Part shown: piece by piece, positions 36,974 to 43,886 of the stretch
Numbering within the stretch: the stretch's first letter is position 1
Layout of the letters: each line of letters opens with the position of its first letter
Source: Burkholderiales bacterium
GTDB taxonomy: Bacteria; Pseudomonadota; Gammaproteobacteria; Burkholderiales; Burkholderiaceae_F
NCBI GenBank assembly: GCA_020355165.1
Contig: CP070661.1
Coordinates: 175,129-219,014 of the forward strand
Reading direction: 5' to 3'
DNA: 43,886 nt
The notes under the pieces: model-generated
Seen by the model: only the letters and a program-made list of their open reading frames with translations
What the model was told of the DNA's origin: nothing
The model's database searches: none
Position numbers and translations under genes: made by a program

Positions 36974-37906
36974 GTGAACGCCACCGCGCGCCAGGTCTTC
37001 CTCAGCGGTCTCGCGCTTGCCGTGGCGGGCAGCGTGATGTTCTCGGCCAAGGCGATCGTGGTCAAGCTCGCCTATCGCCACGGCGTCGATGCCGAGACGC
37101 TGCTGGCGCTGCGCATGCTCATCGCCGTGCCTTTCTTCGTGGTCGCATTGTGGTGGACGTCGCGCGACGCGGCGCCGCTGAGCGGGCGCGACCACGGGCT
37201 GCTGCTGATCATCGGCCTGCTCGGTTACTACCTCGCCAGCTACTTCGACTTCCTCGGCCTGCAGTACATCAGCGCAGCGCTGGAGCGGCTGATCCTGTAC
37301 CTGAACCCGACCCTGGTGCTGCTGCTGTCGGTGCTGGTGCTGCGCCGCCCGGTGACGCGCTTCGACCTGCTGGCGCTGCTGCTGTCCTACGGCGGCATCC
37401 TGCTGGTGTTCTGGCACGACGTGCGGCTGGAAGCAGACGGTGTGCTTCTGGGCGCGGCGCTGGTATTCGGCGCTGCCGCCTGCTACGCGGTCTACCTGGT
37501 GCTGTCCGGCGAGCTGGTCAGGAAGGTCAGCGCGATCCGCCTGACCGCCTATGCGATGTGCGTCGCCACCGTCGGCGTTTGCGTACAGTTCGCCGCTTTG
37601 CGCCCGCTGGCCAGCCTGGCGCAGCCGGCGCCCGTGCTCTGGCTGTCGCTGATCAACGCCGTCCTGTGCACGGTGCTGCCGGTGTTCGCGACCATGATGG
37701 CGGTGGCGCGCATCGGCGCCGGCTCGGTCGCGCTGGCCGGGATGATCGGCCCGGTGTCGACGATCGCGCTAGGCTATGCGTTCCTCGGCGAGCCGGTTTC
37801 CGGCAGCCAGCTGGCCGGCACGACGCTCGTGCTGGCCGGCGTGTTCGTGCTGTCCCGCAAGGCGGGCGCAACCAGCAGGTCAGGAAGGTCAACCAGGAGA
37901 GTGTGA
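36974..37906 (+). CDS. EamA-family (DMT superfamily) transporter
   Basis: A 310-residue inner-membrane protein with ten expected spans in two EamA repeats. The first begins at LSGLALAVAGSVMFSAKAIV, and the second runs through LLGAALVFGAAACYAVYLVL to the end. The segment GYYLASYFDFLGLQYISAAL and the late GYAFLGEPVSGSQLAGTTLV are typical of this metabolite-export family; the substrate cannot be predicted. I choose the GTG at 36974; an upstream in-frame ATG at 36887 is possible but adds a polar, non-conserved stretch. It ends 1 bp before the next gene. Confidence 0.88.
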   Translation: MNATARQVFLSGLALAVAGSVMFSAKAIVVKLAYRHGVDAETLLALRMLIAVPFFVVALWWTSRDAAPLSGRDHGLLLIIGLLGYYLASYFDFLGLQYISAALERLILYLNPTLVLLLSVLVLRRPVTRFDLLALLLSYGGILLVFWHDVRLEADGVLLGAALVFGAAACYAVYLVLSGELVRKVSAIRLTAYAMCVATVGVCVQFAALRPLASLAQPAPVLWLSLINAVLCTVLPVFATMMAVARIGAGSVALAGMIGPVSTIALGYAFLGEPVSGSQLAGTTLVLAGVFVLSRKAGATSRSGRSTRRV

Positions 37907-37907
37907 G

Positions 37908-38885
37908 ATGAAAGCAAAAGCCATCGTCGTTTCCGAGCACGGCGGACCGGAAGTGCTGAAGCTGGTCGAGGTCGACGTTGCCGACCCCGGCCCCGACGAG
38001 GTCCGCATCCGCAACCACGCGATCGGCCTGAACTTCATCGACATCTACTTCCGCACCGGGCTGTACCCCGCGGCCGCGCCGCACGGGCTCGGCTTCGAGG
38101 GCGCGGGCGTGGTCGACGCGGTGGGAGCGAACGTCAAGTTCCTCAAGGAGGGCGACCGGGTCGCCTACGGGCAGGGCCCCTTGGGTGCCTACGCCGAGGC
38201 GCGGGTGATGCCGCCGGCGATGGTGGTCAGGCTGCCGAAGAAGATCGGCTTCGATGACGCCGCCGCCGCGATGCTCAAGGGACTGACGGTGCAGTACCTG
38301 TTCCGCCAGACCTATCGGCTGCAGGGCGGCGAGAAGATCCTGTTCCACGCGGCGGCCGGCGGCGTCGGGCTGATCGCCTGCCAGTGGGCGAGGGCACTCG
38401 GGGTGAAGCTGATCGGCACCGTCAGCTCGGCGGAGAAGGCGGCGCTGGCCAAGAAGAACGGTGCCTGGGAGACGATCGACTACACGAAGGAGAACTTCGT
38501 CGAGCGGGTCAAGGAGCTCACCGGCGGCGCCAAGCTGCCGGTGGTCTACGACGGCGTCGGCAAGGACACCTGGGAAGGCTCGCTCGACTGCCTGCAGCCG
38601 CGCGGCCTGATGGTCAGCTTCGGCAACGCCTCGGGCGCGGTGACCGGCGTGAACCTCGGCATCCTCGCCGCCAAGGGCTCGCTGTTCGTCACCCGGCCGA
38701 CGCTGGCGACGCACGTCGTGCCGCGCTCGCGGCTGGAAGCCTCGGCCGAGGAGCTGTTCGACATGATGGAGAGCGGCAAGATCAAGTTCAAGATCGACCA
38801 GCGCTACAAGCTCGCCGACGCGGCGCGGGCGCACATCGACCTCGCCTCGCGCAAGACGACCGGCTCGTCGGTGCTGGTGCCCTAG
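37908..38885 (+). CDS. NADPH-dependent quinone oxidoreductase (zinc-independent MDR family)
   Basis: A 325-residue cytoplasmic medium-chain dehydrogenase/reductase of the zeta-crystallin/Qor type, reducing quinones or enones with NADPH. It opens MKAKAIVVSEHGGPEVLKLV. The substrate domain has RNHAIGLNFIDIYFRTGLYP, and the Rossmann domain has AAAGGVGLIACQWARALG with the dinucleotide-binding glycines. The structural-zinc cysteine cluster of alcohol dehydrogenases is absent, as in quinone reductases. The ATG at 37908 begins 1 bp after the EamA stop, with GAGAG upstream, so the two are co-transcribed. Confidence 0.93.
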   Translation: MKAKAIVVSEHGGPEVLKLVEVDVADPGPDEVRIRNHAIGLNFIDIYFRTGLYPAAAPHGLGFEGAGVVDAVGANVKFLKEGDRVAYGQGPLGAYAEARVMPPAMVVRLPKKIGFDDAAAAMLKGLTVQYLFRQTYRLQGGEKILFHAAAGGVGLIACQWARALGVKLIGTVSSAEKAALAKKNGAWETIDYTKENFVERVKELTGGAKLPVVYDGVGKDTWEGSLDCLQPRGLMVSFGNASGAVTGVNLGILAAKGSLFVTRPTLATHVVPRSRLEASAEELFDMMESGKIKFKIDQRYKLADAARAHIDLASRKTTGSSVLVP

Positions 38886-38949
38886 GACCTGCCGGCCGGC
38901 GGCCGGCTGCCAGCGTGGGGCCGGTCGCCGCGCAGACTGATCGGCCCGG

Positions 38950-39014
38950 GCCCCGGCGCAGGCCGGGGCGCCGTTTGCATCGAGACGAACCTGCGCCCCG
39001 GCCTGCGCCGGGGC
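38950..39014. repeat. inverted pair of REP-like palindromes (BIME-like element)
   Basis: Two 22-bp arms, 38950-38971 and 38993-39014, are perfect reverse complements separated by 21 bp. Each arm is itself a hairpin, GCCCCGGC-GCAG-GCCGGGGC (or its complement). This two-level symmetry is the layout of REP elements in an inverted BIME pair. It sits between the quinone oxidoreductase and MFS genes, ending 15 bp before the MFS start, and may also act as a transcript stem-loop. Confidence 0.75.
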
Positions 39015-39029
39015 ATCGAAGGTCGGCAG

Positions 39030-40217
39030 TTGCCGTCGTCGCCAGCGCAGACCGCTGATCCGCACCGCCTGATCGTCCTGCTGTCGGCCGGCGCCTTCGG
39101 CAGCGCGGCGTCGATGCGCATCGCCGATGCCCAGCTGCCGGCGCTCGCCAGCGGCTTCGACGTATCGCTCGGCGACGCGGCCAACGTGATCACCGTCTTC
39201 TCGGTCGCCTACGGGCTGATGCAGCTGGTCTTCGGTCCGCTGGCCGATCGCTTCGGCAAGTGGCAGGTGGTCTCGCTGACGGTGCTTGCCTCGGCAGTGA
39301 CTGCCGCGGCCTGCGCGCTGGCGAGCGATTATTCGGCGCTGCTGTGGGCGCGTTTCGCTGCCGGCGCGACCTGTGCCGCGGTGATCCCGATGGCGATGGC
39401 CTGGATCGGCGACGCCGTGCCGTATGAGCGACGGCAGGCGGTGCTGGCGCGCTTCCTCACCGGGCAGATCCTCGGCCTGGCGGCGGGCCAGTGGCTGGGC
39501 GGGCTGGCCGCCGACTACGGCCTGTGGCGGGCGCCGTTCGCCCTGCTTTCGCTTTGCTTTCTCGCCGCCGGGGTGCTGTTGTGGCGCTCACGACAGGCCG
39601 CGCTCGAGGCCGCGCCGCCGCAGCCGCGCAGCGGCCACCCGGTGCGCGAGGCTGCCGAAGTGCTGCGCATCCCCTGGGCGCGCACCGTGCTCGCGGTCGT
39701 CTTTCTCGAGGGCGTGGCGGTGTACGGCGCGCTCGCCTTCATGGCCACCCACCTGCATCTCACCTTCGACCTGTCGCTGGCGCGTGCCGGCGCGATCGTC
39801 ATGCTGTTCGCCGGCGGCGGCCTGCTGTTCGTGACAGTGTCAGCGGTGTTCGTCAGGCGCCTCGGCGAAGCCGGGCTGGCGCGCACCGGCGGCACCCTGA
39901 TGGCGCTGGCGCTGCTTGCCGCGGCGCTGTCACCGCTTTGGTGGACCGCACCGCTTGCCTGCACGCTGCTGGGCGCCGGCTTCTACATGCTGCACACGAC
40001 GCTGCAGGCCAACGCCACGCAGATGGCGCCGCAGTCGCGCGGCGCCGCGGTGTCGCTGTTTGCCTCAGGGCTGTTCCTCGGCCAGACCGCCGGCGTGTTC
40101 GTCGCCTCGCGGCTGGTCGAGCGGTTCGGCACCGCGCCGGTGCTCGCCGTGGGCGGCGCCTCGCTGGCGCTGCTCGGAGTGCTGTTCGCCCGGCTGCGCC
40201 GCCGGCGCCACGGCTGA
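39030..40217 (+). CDS. MFS transporter
   Basis: A 395-residue major facilitator with 12 predicted spans, of the DHA1/drug-efflux type. The loop after span 2 has GPLADRFGKWQVV, a good match to the MFS motif GxLaDrxGrr, and span 5 has the antiporter-type glycine run TGQILGLAAGQWLGG. The substrate is unknown. The start taken is a TTG at 39030, only 15 bp beyond the REP pair, and a later start is possible though the first span begins near residue 15. The C-terminus is arginine-rich. Confidence 0.88.
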   Translation: MPSSPAQTADPHRLIVLLSAGAFGSAASMRIADAQLPALASGFDVSLGDAANVITVFSVAYGLMQLVFGPLADRFGKWQVVSLTVLASAVTAAACALASDYSALLWARFAAGATCAAVIPMAMAWIGDAVPYERRQAVLARFLTGQILGLAAGQWLGGLAADYGLWRAPFALLSLCFLAAGVLLWRSRQAALEAAPPQPRSGHPVREAAEVLRIPWARTVLAVVFLEGVAVYGALAFMATHLHLTFDLSLARAGAIVMLFAGGGLLFVTVSAVFVRRLGEAGLARTGGTLMALALLAAALSPLWWTAPLACTLLGAGFYMLHTTLQANATQMAPQSRGAAVSLFASGLFLGQTAGVFVASRLVERFGTAPVLAVGGASLALLGVLFARLRRRRHG

Positions 40218-40236
40218 ACGGGTCGCGGCGCGGCGG

Positions 40237-40758
40237 CTACATCGACGGGCAGGTCTGCGTGCTGCCCGGCACCTTGCCGACCAGCAGCAGGAAGTTCTCG
40301 AACGGCCCCATGTTGCCCATCGCCTCCATCTTCGGCCCGCTGAACCCGAGGCGGCCGAACATCATCGCCTTCATCGGTCCGTACTCGCCGCGACCCATTT
40401 CGAGCCAGCGGGCGCTGGTGGCGCTCATCACGTAGTCGGCGCCGGAGTCGAGCTGCGCGGTCTCGACGTTGCCGCCGTAGACGCACATCGCCTTGTCCGA
40501 CTTCAGTGCGATCCTCATCTCAGCCGTCGGCCTCTCGCCGCAGTCGGTGCGGAACACCTGCATCACCTTGTAGCCGCGGCCCTTGTCGTTCTTCACCCAG
40601 CCGGACTCGACCAGCTTGTCGGTGAGCACCGCGTCGCGGTTCCAGGCCAGGCACGCCGCCTGCGCCCACTCGGGGGACATCAACACCGGCTGCGCGGCAG
40701 CCGTTCCGGTGAAGGAGGTGGCAAGGGCGGCAACGAGCAAGGCGGAGCGCAGCTTCAT
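40237..40758 (-). CDS. periplasmic protein, possible SCP2-like domain
   Basis: A 173-residue exported protein. The signal peptide MKLRSALLVAALATSFTGTA ends at an AAA-QP cleavage site. The C-terminal half (YGPMKAMMFGRLGFSGPKME, then GPFENFLLLVGKVPG) resembles SCP2 sterol-binding domains, in which a lipid pocket is formed; this is a tentative match. Four cysteines in the mature part could form disulphides. The ATG at 40758 is clear. It is convergent with the MFS gene, and no operon partner is evident. Confidence 0.6.
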   Translation of the reverse strand: MKLRSALLVAALATSFTGTAAAQPVLMSPEWAQAACLAWNRDAVLTDKLVESGWVKNDKGRGYKVMQVFRTDCGERPTAEMRIALKSDKAMCVYGGNVETAQLDSGADYVMSATSARWLEMGRGEYGPMKAMMFGRLGFSGPKMEAMGNMGPFENFLLLVGKVPGSTQTCPSM

Positions 40759-40871
40759 GGGCGGTCGCGAGGATGGAGTCGATGACGGTGGAGGCGGGCA
40801 GGGCCGGGGGGCCGGCCGGTAACCGGCTGGGGATTCTAGACAGGCCGGCGCCCGGCGGCGCACCGTCAGCG

Positions 40872-41207
40872 TCAGAAGATGGGCGGCACCGGGCTCCGGG
40901 TCCACCGGCGACAGACGGCGTAGTCGCCGAAGCGCTGCAGCAGATGGCGCTCTTCGCGGCGGAGCTTGGCGATCAGCACCGCGAGCGGGGCCAGCCACGC
41001 CGCCGCCCGCCACGGCCTCGGATCGGCCAGCACGGCAGCCCGCCCGCCGAGCAGCACGGCGCCGTACATCGGGTGGCGGATCCGACGGTAGATACCCGAG
41101 CTGACCAACCGTGCCCCGGGCTTGAGCTCAGGCCGGATGCTGAAGTTGCCGGGCCGGTTCGATGCCGGCGCGGCGATGCCGAGCGTGCCGGCGGCGGCGA
41201 GCAGCAC
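40872..41207 (-). CDS. truncated isoprenylcysteine-methyltransferase-like protein, probably decayed
   Basis: The 111-residue frame from a GTG at 41207 matches the C-terminal part of small membrane methyltransferases of the ICMT/NnrU-like group: SIRPELKPGARLVSSGIYRRI, RHPMYGAVLL and REERHLLQRFGDYA, the SAM-binding end of the fold. Family members usually have 40-60 more N-terminal residues. Upstream in the same frame the codons continue with hydrophobic, plausible coding sequence (LEFVLIGAAELSAWPPAA) but are broken by a TGA at about 41222-41224. This suggests a nonsense mutation or sequencing error. If translated from the GTG it would lack its first span and is probably inactive. Confidence 0.5.
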   Translation of the reverse strand: MLLAAAGTLGIAAPASNRPGNFSIRPELKPGARLVSSGIYRRIRHPMYGAVLLGGRAAVLADPRPWRAAAWLAPLAVLIAKLRREERHLLQRFGDYAVCRRWTRSPVPPIF

Positions 41208-41369
41208 AAGTGCGGCCGGCAGCCAGGCTCAGGCCGCCGGCGGCCAGGCGGACAGCTCAGCCGCGCCGATCAGCACGAACTCCAGCGACCAGCAGCGACG
41301 AGGCCAGCGCGCAGCGCGCTGCCGTCGGCACGGCAGTCGGCTGCAGGGTCGCGGCGCCACGCCGGTGCG

Positions 41370-41879
41370 TCAGAACTCGACGTCTTCGCGGATCACCGCC
41401 AGGCCCGCTCTGGCGCACAGCTCGTCGGCTTCGCCGCTCGGGGCACCGGAGACGCCGATCGCGCCGACGATCGAGCCGCCGGCCTCGATCAGCACGCCGC
41501 CGCCGAGCGCGACCACGTTGGGCAGGTCGCGGACACCCGAGGAGGGCCTGCCGGCCTGCGTCTCGGCTGCGAACTCCAGCGTGTTGGTGCGGAAGCTGAC
41601 CGCGGTCCAGGCCTTGCCGATCGCCGTGTTCGGGGTGTGCGGACCGGCGAAGCGATCACGCAGCAGCGCCTGCGCCACGCCGCTGCGATCGACCACCGCC
41701 ACCGCGACCTGGTAGCCGCGCTTGCGGCAGTCCTCGAGCGCGGCGCGGGTTGCCTTCAGCGCCGTTTCCGGCAGCAGGTGGCGCAGGGAATAGGTGCCAC
41801 GGTCTTGTGCGTGCACACCAGCAACGACGGCGAGCGCCGCCGCCGCGAATACGACATTCAGGGCAGTTCGCTGGTTCAT
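41370..41879 (-). CDS. exported HbpS/GlcG-family (haem-binding-type) protein
   Basis: A 169-residue protein with a signal peptide ending near GVHAQD, so probably periplasmic. The mature domain is of the GlcG/HbpS (DUF336) type: AVAVVDRSGVAQALLRDRF, then NTAIGKAWTAVSFR, and the glycine-rich GGGVLIEAGGSIVGAIGVSG. HbpS in Streptomyces binds haem and iron, but most homologues are uncharacterised. The ATG at 41879 has AGAGGAG upstream. The gene is divergent from bacterioferritin, which hints at haem or iron handling; that is inference. Confidence 0.85.
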   Translation of the reverse strand: MNQRTALNVVFAAAALAVVAGVHAQDRGTYSLRHLLPETALKATRAALEDCRKRGYQVAVAVVDRSGVAQALLRDRFAGPHTPNTAIGKAWTAVSFRTNTLEFAAETQAGRPSSGVRDLPNVVALGGGVLIEAGGSIVGAIGVSGAPSGEADELCARAGLAVIREDVEF

Positions 41880-42231
41880 CGTGGTCTCCTCTAACCGGGG
41901 ATGGCTCACCATTGACCCGGCCAAAGTGTAGGCGGGCGATCCGCACGGCAACAGAGCCTGCCGGCATTGCGGTAGCTGCCGCGGCAGCTTGTCAGGGTTT
42001 GTTCGCATCCGACGCATGGGCCGCCGTCTCGGTGCAGCGGGCGGGCGTTGGCGGCTTGTCGCTCACCCGGCGCATCTGCCTGTTCGCCATGCCCGGCGCC
42101 GACCTGAGCATGCCGATGCGCATGGCACGGGTGGCAGGCAACGACGCGACCCGCGCTGGCGGTCGTGCCGGGCGGCGGGTCTAGACTTTGCCTTCACTGG
42201 TGCCGCGGGGCGGCGCTTCGAGGAGCGATCG
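41880..42231. other. 352-bp divergent region, HbpS-like / bfr
   Basis: No gene is supported. The bfr frame is open back to 41989, but the added residues are arginine-rich and not family-like. No convincing Fur box, -10/-35 pair or FNR box was identified. Confidence 0.4.
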
Positions 42232-42705
42232 ATGCAGGGCGACAAACAGGTGCTGGCGTTGCTGAACGCGCAGCTGAAGAACGAGATCACCGCCGTCAAC
42301 CAGTACTTCCTGCACGCGCGGATGCTGAGCAACTGGGGCTACGACCGCCTCGGCGAGCACGAGTACAAGGAGTCGATCGACGAGATGAAGCACGCCGACC
42401 GGCTGATCGAGCGGATCCTGCTGCTCGACGGTGCGCCGAGCATGCAGACGCTGGGCAAGCTGGCGATCGGCAGGGACGTGCCCGGCGTTCTCGCCGGCGA
42501 CCTGCAGCTGGAGCGGGCGGCACAGAAGACGCTGAAGGAGGCGATTGCCTGCTGCGAGAAGGCGCAGGACTTCGTCTCGCGCGAGATCTTCACCGACATC
42601 CTCGACGACACCGAGGAGCACATCGACTACCTGGAGACGCAGCTTGCCCTGATCGGCGAGGTCGGCCTGCAGAACTACCTGCAGTCGCAGATGAAGCCGG
42701 CGTAG
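42232..42705 (+). CDS. bfr: bacterioferritin
   Basis: A 157-residue iron-storage protein that forms a 24-mer cage with haem at subunit interfaces. It aligns without gaps with E. coli Bfr over nearly its full length. The haem ligand Met52 (IDEMKHAD) and ferroxidase residues E18, E51, H54, E94 and H130 are present. Position 127 is Thr (LDDTEEH) where E. coli has the iron ligand Glu127; neighbouring E128 and E129 could compensate, and this variant may be common in betaproteobacterial Bfr. The ATG at 42232 has GAGGAG upstream. It is convergent with ftsH, which ends 12 bp beyond the bfr stop. Confidence 0.95.
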   Translation: MQGDKQVLALLNAQLKNEITAVNQYFLHARMLSNWGYDRLGEHEYKESIDEMKHADRLIERILLLDGAPSMQTLGKLAIGRDVPGVLAGDLQLERAAQKTLKEAIACCEKAQDFVSREIFTDILDDTEEHIDYLETQLALIGEVGLQNYLQSQMKPA

Positions 42706-42717
42706 CGGCCGGCGCCC

Positions 42718-43886
42718 TCACGAACCGGCAGGTCGCGGCGGCTTCAGGTCGCCGGTCAGCTCGCCGATCGCCTTCTCGTCGAGCGTCTCGCGCGCCAGCA
42801 GTTCGCGCGCGCAGCGCTCGAGCACCTCGCGGTTGCCGCTGAGGATCGCGGCGGTGCGGTCGAAGGCCGACATCACGATGCCGCGCACCGCCTCGTCGAT
42901 GCGCTGCTGCGTCTGGTCGCCGACCTGGCAGCCGCCCTGCGTCAGCCCGGGCATTTCGAGGAACCGCGGCCGCTGCGCCTCGTAGGCGACGTAGCCCAGC
43001 TCCTCGACCATGCCGAAGCGGGTCACCATGTCGCGCGCGATGTCGGTGACCTTGGCCAGGTCGTCGGCGGCGCCGGTCGACAGCTGGCCGAAGACCAGCT
43101 TCTCCGCCGCGCGGCCGCCCAGCAGCACCATGATCTTGTGCTCCAGTTCCTCGCGCGTCATCAGGAAGCGATCCTCGGTCGGTCGCTGGATGGTGTAGCC
43201 GAGCGCGCCGATGCCGCGCGGGATGATCGACACCTTGTGCACCGGGTCGACGCCGGGCAGGGCCAGCGCGGTGAGCGCGTGGCCCATCTCGTGATAGGCG
43301 ACGACCTCGCGCTCCTTCGGGTTGAGCACGCGGTTGCGCTTCTCCAGGCCGGCGACGATCCGCTCGATCGCCGCCGTGAAGTCGGCGAGCGTGATCGTCT
43401 CGCCCTTGCGGCGCGTCGCCGCCAGCGCCGCTTCGTTGACCAGGTTGGCGAGATCGGCGCCCGAGAAGCCGGTGGTCAGCGCCGCCACCTGCTCGAGATC
43501 GACTTCGGGCGCCATCTTCACCTTGCGGATGTGCACCTTGAGGATCTGCACGCGGCCGATCTTGTCGGGCCGGTCGACCAGCACCTGGCGGTCGAAGCGG
43601 CCGGCGCGCAGCAGCGCCGGGTCGAGGATCTCGGGCCGGTTGGTCGCGGCCAGCAGCACCAGACCGGACGAACTGTCGAAGCCGTCGAGCTCGACCAGCA
43701 GCTGCTGCAGCGTCTGCTCGCGCTCGTCGTGGCCGCCGATGGGCGACGCGATGCCGCGGGCGCGGCCGAGCGCGTCCAGCTCGTCGATGAAGATGATCGC
43801 CGGCGCCTTCTGCCTGGCCTGCTCGAACAGGTCGCGCACCCGCGCCGCGCCGACGCCGACGAACATCTCGACGAACTCGCTGCCGG
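42718..43886 (-). CDS. ftsH: ATP-dependent zinc metalloprotease FtsH (partial, 5' end outside the window)
   Basis: The C-terminal ~388 residues of FtsH, the membrane-anchored AAA+ protease that degrades membrane and regulatory proteins. The frame runs to the window edge, so the N-terminal spans and Walker A are missing. Visible are Walker [13 protein letters not shown], the second region of homology with [21 protein letters not shown], the zinc-binding HEMGH motif, and the third zinc-ligand region around [22 protein letters not shown]. The linker [19 protein letters not shown] between them is slightly unusual in holding a cysteine. The C-terminus ends soon after the protease domain, with a short proline-rich tail. 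Confidence 0.95.
   Translation of the reverse strand, partial: GSEFVEMFVGVGAARVRDLFEQARQKAPAIIFIDELDALGRARGIASPIGGHDEREQTLQQLLVELDGFDSSSGLVLLAATNRPEILDPALLRAGRFDRQVLVDRPDKIGRVQILKVHIRKVKMAPEVDLEQVAALTTGFSGADLANLVNEAALAATRRKGETITLADFTAAIERIVAGLEKRNRVLNPKEREVVAYHEMGHALTALALPGVDPVHKVSIIPRGIGALGYTIQRPTEDRFLMTREELEHKIMVLLGGRAAEKLVFGQLSTGAADDLAKVTDIARDMVTRFGMVEELGYVAYEAQRPRFLEMPGLTQGGCQVGDQTQQRIDEAVRGIVMSAFDRTAAILSGNREVLERCARELLARETLDEKAIGELTGDLKPPRPAGS

Noticed and set aside
41880..42231. Fur box or N-terminal extension upstream of bacterioferritin
   Set aside because: No 19-bp GATAAT-type palindrome is visible, and the open extension lacks any similarity to Bfr N-termini.

Overview
The window is very GC-rich, densely packed bacterial chromosome. 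The order yebC–purD–hemF–nadD–rsfS–rlmH–maf, a membrane-bound NarGHI nitrate reductase with NarXL, a Dnr-type Crp/Fnr regulator and TACAAT-type -10 elements suggest a facultatively anaerobic, nitrate-respiring betaproteobacterium, probably Rhodocyclales-like. That placement is inference from gene content. No rRNA, tRNA, CRISPR array or insertion sequence was seen.

Layout. (1) 20-7301, minus strand: a housekeeping run (yebC, purD, an S9 peptidase, hemF, nadD, rsfS, rlmH, maf), with several start/stop overlaps. (2) 7438-8958, plus: a HerA/YjgR-like ATPase. (3) 9081-11545, minus: a hemerythrin gene, then (reading leftward) a DGC-domain zinc-binding protein, a nitronate monooxygenase-family flavoprotein and a possible mini membrane protein. 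(4) 11850-25235, minus: the nitrate respiration block. In transcript order it is narK, narG, narH, narJ, narI, a parvulin PPIase, a beta-carbonic anhydrase, a fused NarK1-NarK2 transporter and a Dnr-like regulator. (5) 25590-28146, plus: narX and narL, divergent from narK. (6) 28322-29320: an orphan AAA+ ATPase. (7) 29430-31381, minus: a TssQ-like lipoprotein and a Ser/Thr kinase with a PEGA-like tail. (8) 31597-33273, plus: a DUF47/PhoU-like protein with a Pit phosphate transporter. (9) 33283-36661, minus: an S33-type hydrolase and a NatAB-like ABC exporter with overlapping genes. (10) 36974-40217, plus: an EamA transporter, a quinone oxidoreductase and an MFS transporter, with an inverted REP pair between the last two. 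(11) 40237-43886: an SCP2-like periplasmic protein, a decayed methyltransferase, an HbpS/GlcG-like protein, bacterioferritin and the 3' part of ftsH.

How the genes fit together: NarX senses nitrate or nitrite and signals to NarL. The Dnr-like protein probably senses anoxia or NO. Both would act on the narK–narX intergenic region, which carries a near-consensus FNR/DNR box. NarGHI reduces nitrate at the membrane, NarJ and the PPIase would help assembly or folding, and three NarK units move nitrate and nitrite. Two more TTGA-N6-TCAA boxes precede the hemerythrin gene and the DGC–flavoprotein genes. This suggests a Dnr-controlled module for coping with NO or nitrogen oxides next to the nar operon, and it is the most interesting hypothesis in the window.
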